From contig CAWFVV010000001.1 in assembly GCA_963819385.1 (NCBI GenBank), positions 992,001 to 1,056,000 on the forward strand: a stretch of 64,000 nucleotides of DNA, given 5' to 3'. Each line of letters begins with the position of its first letter. Position 1 is the first letter of the stretch. The position numbers and the translations under genes were made by a program. Source of the DNA: JAVDCA01 sp963819385. Lineage in GTDB: Bacteria > Pseudomonadota > Alphaproteobacteria > Rhizobiales > Xanthobacteraceae. The notes beneath the pieces are model-generated. The model was not told the origin of the DNA and did no database searches. It saw only the letters and a program-made list of their open reading frames with translations. This document shows, piece by piece, positions 1 through 8,612 of this stretch.

Positions 1-126
1 ATCAGAATTCCCCGACATTCATCTCCCAAGCCGACATCCGATTTCCACGCCGCGCCAGCGCGCCGCGTCGCCTGATCTTTCAGAGCCGCACAGGCACTTC
101 CTCATCAACAGCGCGAGGAAACGACG

Positions 127-1092
<966 letters not shown>

Positions 1093-1207
1093 TCTCGGCC
1101 TCGACCGAGACCGCGCAGGATCGCGGCGATTCGCTGCGTACGCAGCGAGTGGCCTGATCCGCTCGCCACTCGACGGGCATCGTCCAAGGGGATACATCAA
1201 TCGGCGC

Positions 1208-1981
1208 ATGGCAAGGTCGCTCGCCCATGGTGTTGCAAGGCTAGGCCGGTGCATCGGTGCCGCGGCGCTGCTTGTCCTAACGGCCACCGCGCTAGCCGAG
1301 CCGAGCGCCGGGTCGTCCTCGACACCCTCCGGGGCAGCGGCGCATGACGCCGCGCACGATGCGGGCCCTTCGCCGCCGCCGGCCACCAATGCATCGGACA
1401 AGGCGGCGCAAGGGCACGTTGAGCGTCCGCCACCCGCGACGGTGACCGGACACGGCGCCGATCGGAAGGGCGATATGGGCCGCGTCGAGCGCGGGACCAA
1501 TCTGCCGCTCGACCACCGCAGCAAGCTCGGCGCCCCCGATTTGCACGACACGCGCGTCGTGCCGGCGGTGCCACAGATTCCGCGGGTCAGCGCGCGCGAT
1601 CGGCTGCTCAAGCTCATCCAGGCCGCCAAGCCCAAGCCGCCCGCACGTCTGCGTCCGCCGAATCCGGCCACGCCGAGCGTGCCGACGATAAATGCGATCG
1701 GCATCCGGATCGATCCCGGGGTGGCGGCGCGTACCGCGACCATGGCCCATTGGGGCCAGCGGTCCGCGCGCGTGGTGACGGCCGGTGCGGCGCCGATGGC
1801 TGCGCCTCCGTTGGCCGCCAATGTATGGCACCCGGGTGTCACGGCGCCGGCGCCCCCGGCACGGGGAGCCCTCAATGGCACCACCATGGTGCGCGTCCGG
1901 TCGGGGGCCGCGGTGATCGGTGGCCCGGCGAAAGCCGTGACCGGCATCAACGGAACGACGCTGCGGCCCAAGCATCAATGA
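1208..1981 (+). CDS. Secreted proline/alanine-rich hypothetical protein
   Basis: No recognised family. The 257-residue protein starts with basic residues, then a hydrophobic stretch ending in TATALAEPS, a credible Sec signal peptide, so export to the periplasm is expected. The rest is low in predicted order and rich in Pro, Ala and Gly, with blocks of basic residues. An upstream in-frame start at 1016 is rejected because it lies inside the dapA-like gene and would bury the signal sequence. The gene stands alone between the aldolase and an amidohydrolase on the same strand. Base composition matches its neighbours. Function unknown. Confidence 0.55.
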   Translation: MARSLAHGVARLGRCIGAAALLVLTATALAEPSAGSSSTPSGAAAHDAAHDAGPSPPPATNASDKAAQGHVERPPPATVTGHGADRKGDMGRVERGTNLPLDHRSKLGAPDLHDTRVVPAVPQIPRVSARDRLLKLIQAAKPKPPARLRPPNPATPSVPTINAIGIRIDPGVAARTATMAHWGQRSARVVTAGAAPMAAPPLAANVWHPGVTAPAPPARGALNGTTMVRVRSGAAVIGGPAKAVTGINGTTLRPKHQ

Positions 1982-2162
1982 TTCCAACGCGGTGCCGGCG
2001 ACAGCTGACCTGAATTGCCAAACGACTGCGCAAATCAACGCCAGAAATCGAATCCACGCCGTGGGCAGGCGCCCGCCCGCATGCGATTGCCTGGGCGACG
2101 CGAGCGGCGCTAGCCTCACGCGACTGCGCCCAGCCGAAAGACGGCCATCCCGGGAGACCAGC

Positions 2163-3587
2163 ATGCTCGACGATCAACTCGACCGGCGGACCTTGCTCGC
2201 CGCAACGACCGCGCTCGGCGCGGCCGCGCTCATGCCCCGGCCTGCGGCGGCGCAGGCCGCCGCGCCACAGTCCGGCACGGCGCTGCCGGCGCGCGGCGAA
2301 TTCGTGGTGCGCGGCGCGCATGTGCTGTCGATGGACGAGCGCGTGGGGGATCTGCCGGTCGGCGACGTGCATGTGCGCGACGGCGCGATCGTCGCGGTGG
2401 GCGCCGGGGTGACGGCGCCGGGCGCCGAGGCGATCGACGGCAAGGGCATGATCTGCATGCCCGGCTTCGTCGACACCCATTGGCATCACTGGACCACCTT
2501 CCTGCGGCCCGTGATGCGCGCCGACGATCCGAAGAAGACCTATTTTCCGGCCACCTTCGCGCTCGGCCTGCACTACACGCCGCAGGACAGCTATCGCAGC
2601 GTGCGGCTGAGCCTTGCCCAGGCGCTCGCGGCCGGCGTCACCACGACGCACAACTGGGCACACAACGTGCGCAGCCCCGCGCACGCCGACGCCGAGGTCC
2701 AGGCCATGCGCGAGGGCGGCCTGCGCGGCCGCTTCGCCTACGGTTGTCCGCTCGGCATGCCCAACGACAAGGCGATGGACCTCGCCGACCTCGCGCGGAT
2801 GAAACGCGATCTTGCGGGCGACCCGATGCTCACGCTCGGCATCTGCTCGCGCAACGTCGACGGCAGCACCGGCGGGACGCGCGGCGCGATCGACGCCGCC
2901 ATGGCCAGGAAGGAGTGGGACGCGGTGCGCGCCCTCGGCCTGCCGATCACGCTGCACACGTCGGGCTCGGACGCGATCCAGCTGCTCAACGGGGCAGGGT
3001 TGCTCGGGCCAGACCTGCAGCTCGTCCATCCGCTCAATACCAACGCGGCCGACTGGGAGGCGCTGGCAAAGCATGGCGTGCACTACAGCACCTCGCCGCT
3101 CGGCGAGGCCGCGCGCACCGGCGAGATGCAGTTCATCGAGATGATGCAGGCCGGCGTGCCGGTCAGCATTTCGGTCGACAACGTCACGGCCGAGCGCTGC
3201 GATTGCTTCGCCTGCATGCACATGCTGCAGGCCGTCAACCGCCATCGCACCGGCGGCAAGTTCAAGCTCACCACCAAGAAGCTCGTCGAGATGGCGACCA
3301 TCGGCGGCGCGCAGGACCTCGGCCTCGCCGACAAGACCGGCTCGCTCACGCCCGGCAAGCGCGCCGACCTGATCCTGGTGCGCACCGGCGTGCCGCATCT
3401 CGGCGAGATCGGCGATCCCTACGATGCGCTGGTGCAGCTCGCGCAGCCCTCCGACGTCGACACGGTCGTCGTCGATGGTCGCATCCTGCGCCGCAAGGGG
3501 GAATTCACGGCGCTCGACTACGGCAAGCTCCTGGCCGACGCGGCGCAGTCGGTCGAGGCACTCAAGACCAAAGCCAGGTGGACGTAG
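2163..3587 (+). CDS. Tat-exported amidohydrolase (metal-dependent deaminase/hydrolase family)
   Basis: 474-residue member of the amidohydrolase superfamily, the branch that includes cytosine, S-adenosylhomocysteine and chlorohydrolase-type deaminases. It shows a metal-binding HxH in GFVDTHWHHW near residue 106, a later His in TLHTSG, a His in VHPLNTN and the catalytic Asp region in SVDNVTAERCD. The C-terminal piece LTPGKRADLILV is the usual beta-sandwich lead-in. The N terminus carries twin arginines (DRRTLL, Arg8-Arg9), a hydrophobic stretch and an Ala-rich cleavage region, which predicts folded export by Tat. The start at 2163 puts this signal at the very N terminus, whereas an upstream in-frame start would bury it. 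The substrate cannot be inferred. A tatABC operon lies elsewhere in this window. Confidence 0.8.
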   Translation: MLDDQLDRRTLLAATTALGAAALMPRPAAAQAAAPQSGTALPARGEFVVRGAHVLSMDERVGDLPVGDVHVRDGAIVAVGAGVTAPGAEAIDGKGMICMPGFVDTHWHHWTTFLRPVMRADDPKKTYFPATFALGLHYTPQDSYRSVRLSLAQALAAGVTTTHNWAHNVRSPAHADAEVQAMREGGLRGRFAYGCPLGMPNDKAMDLADLARMKRDLAGDPMLTLGICSRNVDGSTGGTRGAIDAAMARKEWDAVRALGLPITLHTSGSDAIQLLNGAGLLGPDLQLVHPLNTNAADWEALAKHGVHYSTSPLGEAARTGEMQFIEMMQAGVPVSISVDNVTAERCDCFACMHMLQAVNRHRTGGKFKLTTKKLVEMATIGGAQDLGLADKTGSLTPGKRADLILVRTGVPHLGEIGDPYDALVQLAQPSDVDTVVVDGRILRRKGEFTALDYGKLLADAAQSVEALKTKARWT

Positions 3588-3820
3588 AGCGGACGCAGCC
3601 GACCGCGTCAAAGCAGTGCCGCGAGGGGCGGGGGCTCGAAGTGCCGCGGGCATCGAGCTGCGGATACGCCAACTGAACTGACCCGCACGGTGCCTGCGCG
3701 ACCAGACATCGTCCCCGTCGACGCCAAGACTAAGCAACGTCGGTTGATGAAGGGTTTAGGAATAAACGCTTAGATTCAAATTTATCGTCCTGGCGACCCG
3801 CGGCGCGCCGCCGGCGGCGA

Positions 3821-4507
3821 TCAATTGCCCGTCGGCGCCACGGCCTCGGCGCGGAAGTCGCCATCCGCGCGGCCGCCCTTCATGAGGTTCGGATAGTCGC
3901 GGCGGAAATCGGCCTGCATGGCCTCGAACGGCACATCCGCGAAGGTGCCGCGGTCGCGCAAATACTGCATGTGCCGCCGGCCGCTGCGATCGACCGGATG
4001 AAACAGCGAATCGTTGCGCCCGTCGAACTCAAGGGTCTTGACCCCGACCCGGTCGCAAAGCGCCCGGTCGAAGGCGGGCGTCGCCTTGACCCAGCGTCCA
4101 TCCAGGAAAACGTCGGCGTAGGAGTGCCAGGTGAAGACGTCGGTCCCGATCAGCCGATAGAGCCGCGGGGAGGTGAGGTGATTGCGCACGTCCGCATAGC
4201 CGACGCGCGCCGGAACCCCGATCGCGCGCGCCGCCGCGGCAAGCAGCGCCGCCTTGCCGACGCAGAAGCCGCGCCCGGCCGCCAGCACGCCGCTCGCGCG
4301 ATAGTTCGCGGCGTCGGTGAAGTCGATGTAGGGATCGTAGGTGATCGTGTCGCGGATCGTCGCGTAGAGGCGCAGCACGGCGTCAAGCGGATTCTCGGCG
4401 TCAGCGGTTGGGCGTTTTGCAAAAGCGATGATCGGGACCGCATCGCTGTCGACGAACGCGCCGGCCGTGAGGAATGGGGTGTGATCGTCGCTGGTCATGT
4501 CTTGCAT
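3821..4507 (-). CDS. Transglutaminase-like cysteine peptidase-fold protein
   Basis: 228-residue protein with a transglutaminase-like core. The Cys-His-Asp set is visible as GFCVGKA (Cys82), FTWHSYADV (His128) and KATPAFD (Asp147). Family members are usually hydrolases or peptidases rather than true transglutaminases. The start at 4507 is chosen because GGAG lies 4 nt upstream; the frame stays open to 4690, so an N-terminally longer form of 289 residues is possible. No signal peptide is evident with the chosen start, so a cytoplasmic location is likely. It is divergent from the secreted-protein gene at 4760. Partner and substrate are unknown. Confidence 0.7.
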   Translation of the reverse strand: MQDMTSDDHTPFLTAGAFVDSDAVPIIAFAKRPTADAENPLDAVLRLYATIRDTITYDPYIDFTDAANYRASGVLAAGRGFCVGKAALLAAAARAIGVPARVGYADVRNHLTSPRLYRLIGTDVFTWHSYADVFLDGRWVKATPAFDRALCDRVGVKTLEFDGRNDSLFHPVDRSGRRHMQYLRDRGTFADVPFEAMQADFRRDYPNLMKGGRADGDFRAEAVAPTGN

Positions 4508-4759
4508 AACGCTCCGTGCCGCGAGTGTCCCGTACGGCCCGTATTTCCGCCGTAACCACCCGGGCGGCACCAGCTCGAACCAAGGTACGGTCGCTGGGTG
4601 TGATCCTCGCAAAGCAGCGAACGGCACGTCAACCGGCGGTGCGTCGATCGTCAAGCGTTGCCTGTCGCGGAGGATGACGCCCGCGACCATTGACCGTCTA
4701 TCGTCGAGTATGCACGATCGACATCGGAGCGATCTCGCTCGTCAATCGGGAGGGGGGGC

Positions 4760-5161
4760 ATGTCGAGAATTTTTCCGGGAAGGATCGTCGAGGCATTCCT
4801 GCTGCTGGTGCTCGCCGCTGGCAGCGCCGGCGCCGCATCGCTCGACTACAGCGACGCGCTCGGGACCTGGTGCGGATCGAGGAGCAATCCGAATTGGACC
4901 AATATGGACATTTCCCGGGACGCGCTGGCGATCACGCACCTGCCCGGCGGCAACCAGACCGTCTTGCGGATCGACCACTTCGAATTCTCCGACGCCCACG
5001 TCCTGATCTACTATTTGGCCGCCGGACTTGGAAACCAAGCCAACAAGCCTGGCTCTACCCTCGCCAGGGTCGAGTTCATCAGGTTCAGCGCCGATGGCCG
5101 ATCGATGGTCCAGGCGACAAGCGACATCTCCGCAGAATATACCTTCACGCGCTGCCGCTAG
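4760..5161 (+). CDS. Small secreted hypothetical protein
   Basis: 133-residue protein with a clear Sec signal peptide: basic start, hydrophobic LLLVLAAG core, and cleavage near GAASLD. The mature part contains two Cys residues (TWCGS and the C-terminal TRCR) that could form a disulphide, and reads like a small beta-rich periplasmic domain. A strong G-rich RBS (GGGAGGGGGG) lies directly before the ATG, and the stop is 17 nt before the tRNA-Ser gene on the other strand. No family recognised. A second secreted protein with similar layout lies at 36655-37074. Confidence 0.6.
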   Translation: MSRIFPGRIVEAFLLLVLAAGSAGAASLDYSDALGTWCGSRSNPNWTNMDISRDALAITHLPGGNQTVLRIDHFEFSDAHVLIYYLAAGLGNQANKPGSTLARVEFIRFSADGRSMVQATSDISAEYTFTRCR

Positions 5162-5178
5162 CGGCGCGACGAGTTCGG

Positions 5179-5270
5179 TGGCGGAAGGGGTGGGATTCGA
5201 ACCCACGAGGGAGCGTAAACCCCCTGCCGGTTTTCAAGACCGGTGCCTTAAACCACTCGGCCACCCTTCC
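5179..5270 (-). tRNA. tRNA-Ser (anticodon UGA), CCA encoded
   Basis: Read on the minus strand, the 5' end GGAAGGG pairs perfectly over 7 bp with CCCTTCC near the 3' end, followed by discriminator G and an encoded CCA. The D arm (GCCGAGTGG), a perfect 5-bp anticodon stem CCGGT/ACCGG around loop CTTGAAA, a long class II variable arm and the TTCGAATCC T loop are all present. This identifies a serine tRNA reading UCA/UCG. It is the intact tRNA at the left boundary of the island: its 5' 40 nt (5231-5270) recur exactly at 9418-9457. Confidence 0.95.
5231..5270 (-). repeat. Left copy of 40-bp att-like direct repeat (tRNA-Ser 5' half)
   Basis: This 40-bp segment runs from the anticodon loop to the 5' end of the tRNA-Ser gene. 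It is identical base for base to 9418-9457. The match stops exactly at both ends: flanking bases are g/a at 5230 and a/g at 5271, versus a at 9417 and g at 9458. It is the expected signature of site-specific integration. Confidence 0.85.
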
Positions 5271-5362
5271 ATCGCAGTGAAATCAACGGTTTATGCGCGG
5301 TTCCGGCCAGAACATCTGAGAACGTTGCTACCGCTTTGCTACCGAACGTTCCTTGGAGGGCG

Positions 5363-5453
5363 TGGCGGAGAGAGTGGGAATCGAACCCACGATGGACTTG
5401 CGCCCATGCCATGTTTTCAAGACTGGTGCCTTAAACCACTCGGCGATCTCTCC
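5363..5453 (-). tRNA. Second tRNA-Ser (UGA), with a one-base insertion in the anticodon stem
   Basis: Minus-strand tRNA with a perfect 7-bp acceptor stem (GGAGAGA/TCTCTCC), discriminator G and encoded CCA, D arm GCCGAGTGG, class II variable arm and TTCGATTCC T loop. The anticodon loop is CTTGAAA (UGA). The 3' side of the anticodon stem reads ACATGG where ACTGG is needed to pair with CCAGT; the extra base is position 5412. If real, it leaves a bulged stem and perhaps a dead tRNA. If it is a sequencing error, the gene is canonical. Its body differs from the first tRNA-Ser, so it is not a simple tandem copy. Confidence 0.75.
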
Positions 5454-5711
5454 CTGCATATTCGCCCGAGCGCTCCGGCCTGACCGCATGGCCATATCAG
5501 GGCGCTGGCTTGCCCGCCAATGCCGCGTTGATCGACGGCAGCCGCCTAGCCATCGTCCTTGCGGAACAGGTGAGCGTAGGACGGCCTTGTGGGTACCGTG
5601 GGCGCCGTGCCTCTCGCGTTCAACGCCGCTCGCGCCGTGGACGACGTTAGGAACCAAGAATACGCGGGGCGGGCGGTGCTCGCCTCGCTTTCATCAAGGG
5701 AGAATACTGAT
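5454..5711. other. Island segment without a convincing gene
   Basis: Between the second tRNA-Ser and the first small island gene. Short open frames occur on the plus strand but none has both a good RBS and a recognisable protein. It contains copy 1 of the GC-rich island motif (5665-5687) just before the small gene at 5712. Confidence 0.5.
5665..5687 (+). repeat. GC-rich island motif, copy 1
   Basis: Core GGGCGGTGCTCGCCTCG. It ends 24 nt before the ATG at 5712. Related copies lie at 6385-6406, 6636-6654 and 7001-7023, all within this island. Confidence 0.5.
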
Positions 5712-5864
5712 ATGGGCTTGAAATGGGACTGGGGACCTTGGGTCACATTCGAGATGGAGGACGGCCAGCCTGAGGGCTTAGCGAGGACGGTGCTGACGCG
5801 GGGAAGATGGTCGACTGAACACACGCAATCGAGCGGGGCGCCGGCATTGCGCGCACCGGGGTGA
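5712..5864 (+). CDS. Very small island hypothetical protein
   Basis: Possible 50-residue protein beginning MGLKWDWGPWVTFEMEDG, acidic and Trp-rich at the N terminus. AGGGAGA lies about 9 nt before the ATG, a reasonable RBS, and copy 1 of the island motif sits just upstream. No family recognised. The frame is open upstream to 5589 without a better start. Could be spurious. Confidence 0.3.
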   Translation: MGLKWDWGPWVTFEMEDGQPEGLARTVLTRGRWSTEHTQSSGAPALRAPG

Positions 5865-5938
5865 AGCCCGGGTCGGCCAGTGTGGAAATAATCGAGCAAG
5901 GGCCGAGCGCGTGAACGGGGGGCGCGGCGGACACGCGA

Positions 5939-6367
5939 TTGGCTGTTGCCTGCCATGAGGCGGGCCACGCCGTTGTTGCGCATTCTCTCGGTCTGACCGT
6001 CGTCCGCGCTGAAATATTTCGGGACGCGGCTATGTATTGGGTAGGTAAAACCGTTACGTCTTCCGTGCAGGGCCTGCCTTTTATGGATTGGGTGGCACTC
6101 TTGGCCGCCGGCGCGATTGCAACGAACAAATTGCACATGGCTTTGCCAGGACATGCCGCTGACGGGGACCACGCGGACATGCTGACGCTCCTCAACCGGC
6201 TGTCGATTGCGAGCGAGAGAGCATCCGTGGTCAAGGGCAGGAGATCGCCGCAAGCATCATTGTGGAGCGCAGAGAAACGGTTGCGCAGGTGGCTGAGCAT
6301 CTGGCTCGAAAGTCGGACGATCAATGAAGCCACGGCCGCGTCCCTTCTGGCAGGGGGTGCTCGCTAG
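5939..6367 (+). CDS. Small M41-like (FtsH peptidase-type) HEAGH protein
   Basis: 142-residue product whose start reads ACHEAGHAVVAHSLGLTV. HEAGH is the zinc-binding HExxH motif and its context matches the peptidase M41 domain of FtsH and of small stand-alone M41-like proteins. The AAA ATPase half of FtsH is absent and so is any membrane segment. A third zinc ligand could come from the acidic region DGDHADML. The only in-frame start is TTG at 5939, five codons before the motif; a stop at 5912-5914 blocks a longer form, so the protein may be N-terminally truncated. It lies alone in the island on the plus strand. Activity is uncertain. Confidence 0.5.
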   Translation: MAVACHEAGHAVVAHSLGLTVVRAEIFRDAAMYWVGKTVTSSVQGLPFMDWVALLAAGAIATNKLHMALPGHAADGDHADMLTLLNRLSIASERASVVKGRRSPQASLWSAEKRLRRWLSIWLESRTINEATAASLLAGGAR

Positions 6368-6384
6368 CCGCGCGGAGAAGATTG

Positions 6385-6406
6385 CGGGACGGGCGCGCTC
6401 GCCTCG
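6385..6406 (+). repeat. GC-rich island motif, copy 2
   Basis: Core GGGCGCGCTCGCCTCG. It ends 28 nt before the ATG of the small gene at 6435, the same placement as copy 1 before 5712. Confidence 0.5.
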
Positions 6407-6434
6407 CCGTCAATCCAACTTAGGACGATCGATC

Positions 6435-6629
6435 ATGGCCACGCGGGATGTCCCGGCGGGCGCTCAGTTCGAGATCAAGGTCAATGGCCTCGTGCGCACA
6501 CATCGCGACCTGCGCGACACCGCGATCGAGGCTGCGCGTTTCCTCGCGCAGCGCAATCTGGGCGCCTTGATCGCCGCAGTCACCGATCTACGTGACGGCT
6601 CCGCTACGTCCGGTTCGACGGGCCAGTGA
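6435..6629 (+). CDS. Small island hypothetical protein (64 aa)
   Basis: 64-residue protein starting MATRDVPAGAQFEIKVNG with a centre that reads as an amphipathic helix (DTAIEAARFLAQRN) and an end VTDLRDGS. The composition is protein-like and includes a beta-strand-like N terminus. A TAGGA box lies about 10 nt before the ATG and island motif copy 2 lies just upstream. I do not recognise a family. The helix with flanking strands could be a small dsRBD- or Arc-like fold, but this is a guess. Confidence 0.5.
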   Translation: MATRDVPAGAQFEIKVNGLVRTHRDLRDTAIEAARFLAQRNLGALIAAVTDLRDGSATSGSTGQ

Positions 6630-6950
6630 AGTAGGCGGGCCGGCGCTCGCGTCGCGCCTGATCTGGTGGGGCAGGGTAGCGTTGCCCGCGGAGTTTTTCG
6701 CTGTCCAGCTTCCCCTGAAGACCGCGTATGTTGCGGATGATCTCTTCATGGCCCCACACATGTCGCGCACCATGTCGGCATCCAGCGTCACCGTGCTCTT
6801 TGAGGAACCGAAGAGAGATCGACTTTTTTGCTCGGTGGACACTTTCTGTTTGGCCACCTCGCCCAGCATTGTTTTACTCCAAACTTCCATCACGCCGAGA
6901 ACTGCTTTGATGGCGCGATTTGCGAGCGCACGCTGAGTTTGTGAGGCCAT
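6588..6950 (-). CDS. Uncertain island hypothetical protein
   Basis: Possible 120-residue product beginning MASQTQRALANRAIKAV on the minus strand. The middle (KAVLGVMEVWSKTM, TLDADMVRDMCGAM) is more protein-like than the opposite strand, but the C-terminal third overlaps the plus-strand gene at 6435-6629 and looks like antisense noise. The frame stays open upstream to a TTG at 7046, right at the end of the DUF2806 pseudogene. No family recognised; it may be a fragment. Confidence 0.25.
   Translation of the reverse strand: MASQTQRALANRAIKAVLGVMEVWSKTMLGEVAKQKVSTEQKSRSLFGSSKSTVTLDADMVRDMCGAMKRSSATYAVFRGSWTAKNSAGNATLPHQIRRDASAGPPTSLARRTGRSGAVT
6636..6654 (+). repeat. GC-rich island motif, copy 3
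   Basis: The most divergent copy, core CCGGCGCTCGCGTCG, directly after the stop of the small gene at 6435-6629. No clear plus-strand gene follows. Confidence 0.35.
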
Positions 6951-7000
6951 TGGGTGCCTACCGTTCTTCATCGCCTGCGCCGAGGCCGCCATGACCGCGG

Positions 7001-7023
7001 CGGGGTGGGCGGCGCTCGCCTCG
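7001..7023 (+). repeat. GC-rich island motif, copy 4
   Basis: Core GGGCGGCGCTCGCCTCG, differing from copy 1 at a few positions. It lies just beyond the 3' end of the DUF2806 pseudogene, on the same plus orientation as the other copies. Confidence 0.5.
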
Positions 7024-7042
7024 TTAAGACCGCGAACATCAT

Positions 7043-7940
7043 TCAACGTGTTCGGGCCACTTTCCAGCCGTCAGTCGCCCATGCCTCTAATGCTTTACTA
7101 TCGCGGGTCTCGAGATTTGGTTTGCCCGCGGCAATACGCTGGAGCTCCGAGCCTGACAAGCGCGTGGCGCTAACGTCACAACTCGAATTTGAAGGCTGAG
7201 CGGGCGTTCCGCGCGCAGATGAAACGCATCGCCGAAGTAGCTCACTTCAAGATGCATCACCTCACCGCTAAGATAAAAATCCATTCCCGAGAAATTCGTC
7301 AACCCCATCGAAGAAAGGTGCGAGAATTTCGCATAGTTCGATTCTTTACCAAGAGGGTCTATCAGAGCGCAAAATCGGGAGCGGAGAGGCGTTGGTCACA
7401 GTCCAAGTATACGCACAAAGCCGTGAAAAAAGCTCAGCATCGGCCTTGGTCAGGTCCCGCACGACGCTAAGCGTCCGCGGTGAAAAGCTGCCCGGGCGAG
7501 CGACCTCGCCGGCAAGAATTTTCGCCCAGACCACTTGCATCTGAAGATCGCCAATATCCTGTGATTCTTCAAAGAAGCGTGAGGTCCAATCTTCATTCGA
7601 CAGGAGCTTCCCGACATCTGATCGGGAGGCAGTAGCTGCTCAAGGGCCTTCGCAGTTATGGTTTCGATATTGAGCTGCCGCCTAGCTTCGCGCTTCCGCA
7701 ATCTATCCACGGCGCGAGTCTCGATGTCAGCGACTGCGGCTCGCCCTTCCGCAAGAATGATTTCGGAATCGACTTGCGCCTGAGCCTTCGCAACTAAGCG
7801 TTTTGCTGGAAACGAAAGATCGACAACGTGTCGAACAGTGTCGGCTAACTTCTCGGCCGCGCGGCCGAACCCTATGGGATGACGATGCCGCCGGACTTGG
7901 GCATTTCGCTGCTAGCTATCTCGGGTACTTTTTCTGATCG
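7043..7940 (-). pseudogene. Decayed DUF2806-family gene
   Basis: Reading frames joined on the minus strand rebuild a DUF2806-type protein. The pieces run in order: EIASSEMPKSGGIVIP; GFGRAAEKLADTVRHVVD with a helical, charged stretch ending RREARRQLNIETITAKAL-type sequence; SNEDWTSRFFEESQDIGD then VVWAKILAGEVARPGSFS; GLTNFSGMDFYLSGEV and VSYFGDAFHLR; then LSGSELQRIAAGKPNLE up to a TGA at 7043-7045. Joining them needs frame changes near 7880, 7610, 7395 and 7150, so the gene is broken about every 200 bp. DUF2806 proteins are common on mobile elements and of unknown function. That many indels argues for real decay rather than one base-calling slip. Confidence 0.6.
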
Positions 7941-7952
7941 GAAGCGCGAGGC

Positions 7953-7977
7953 TAGACCGCGCACGCTGGGATTGCGA
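7953..7977 (-). repeat. 25-bp island direct repeat, copy 1
   Basis: Matches 9314-9338 with two mismatches. On the minus strand it lies immediately upstream of the DUF2806 pseudogene; the other copy lies upstream of the minus-strand gene at 8613-9254. A shared operator, promoter or duplicated leader would fit. Confidence 0.45.
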
Positions 7978-8012
7978 GTACAGTGCCGGAAGGCCGGAGA
8001 CGACCCGCGCCT

Positions 8013-8488
8013 CTAGGGCTCTGCATCGGTCCCAAATCGCTCTTGTGTTCGCGACCTATTGCGGCGCTGATCGCCTCGGCTATGGGCTTGCCGCCGACTG
8101 ATCGCACCAGCAACGACAACGCCTGCTAATCCGGCCGGCCCGGCAACAATTCCGGCGATTGAACAGACGGTGACGCCGGTTAAAAGGAGACCTATGTCAA
8201 AAGTCTTGTCGCAAATCTCGACATGGTCTTTCGTCCACCAATTCCTGATGCCGTCGGCCAAAGAGGTTGTCGCCTGCACTGCAGCAAGTTCGTGGACACC
8301 TTCTTTAGCGAACTCCTCCGTGGCGCTGAAGAAATCGAAGTGCCGAGCCTTGAGGTCTTCAAGGGCCGCGATGCGCCTAGCGAGAGCGGCCTTGGCTTCA
8401 TCCGAGTTGGGATTTTCCTGGCGAAGCTGATCAATCCGCTCTTCAATCAGCAGGATAAATGCGGCTGATGCGCTCTCGATCGGCTCTC
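8013..8488 (-). pseudogene. Broken gene: helical domain plus hydrophobic hairpin
   Basis: On the minus strand from 8488, an open frame without a usable ATG reads AAFILLIEERIDQLRQEN, then charged helical sequence (LARRIAALEDLKARH), then a polar linker and a hydrophobic pair (FDIGLLLTGVTVCSIAG, PAGLAGVVVAGAI) likely to span the membrane or form a hairpin. A TGA lies just upstream, so the N terminus is cut off. After VVVAGAI the best continuation (GGKPIAEAISAAIG) is in another frame near 8102. No family recognised. Layout resembles a small membrane-active accessory protein. Whether the breaks are real or sequence errors is open. Confidence 0.4.
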
Positions 8489-8612
8489 GGGTTCAGCCCA
8501 GCACAGCGCTGCCAACGCGCGTCGTCGCCGCAGTAGTGCCGATAGCCGAGGCCGTTGACGCGCCCCCGCCAAGTCCGTGCCGCTAACGCCCGAGGCCTCT
8601 CCAACTCCCGGC

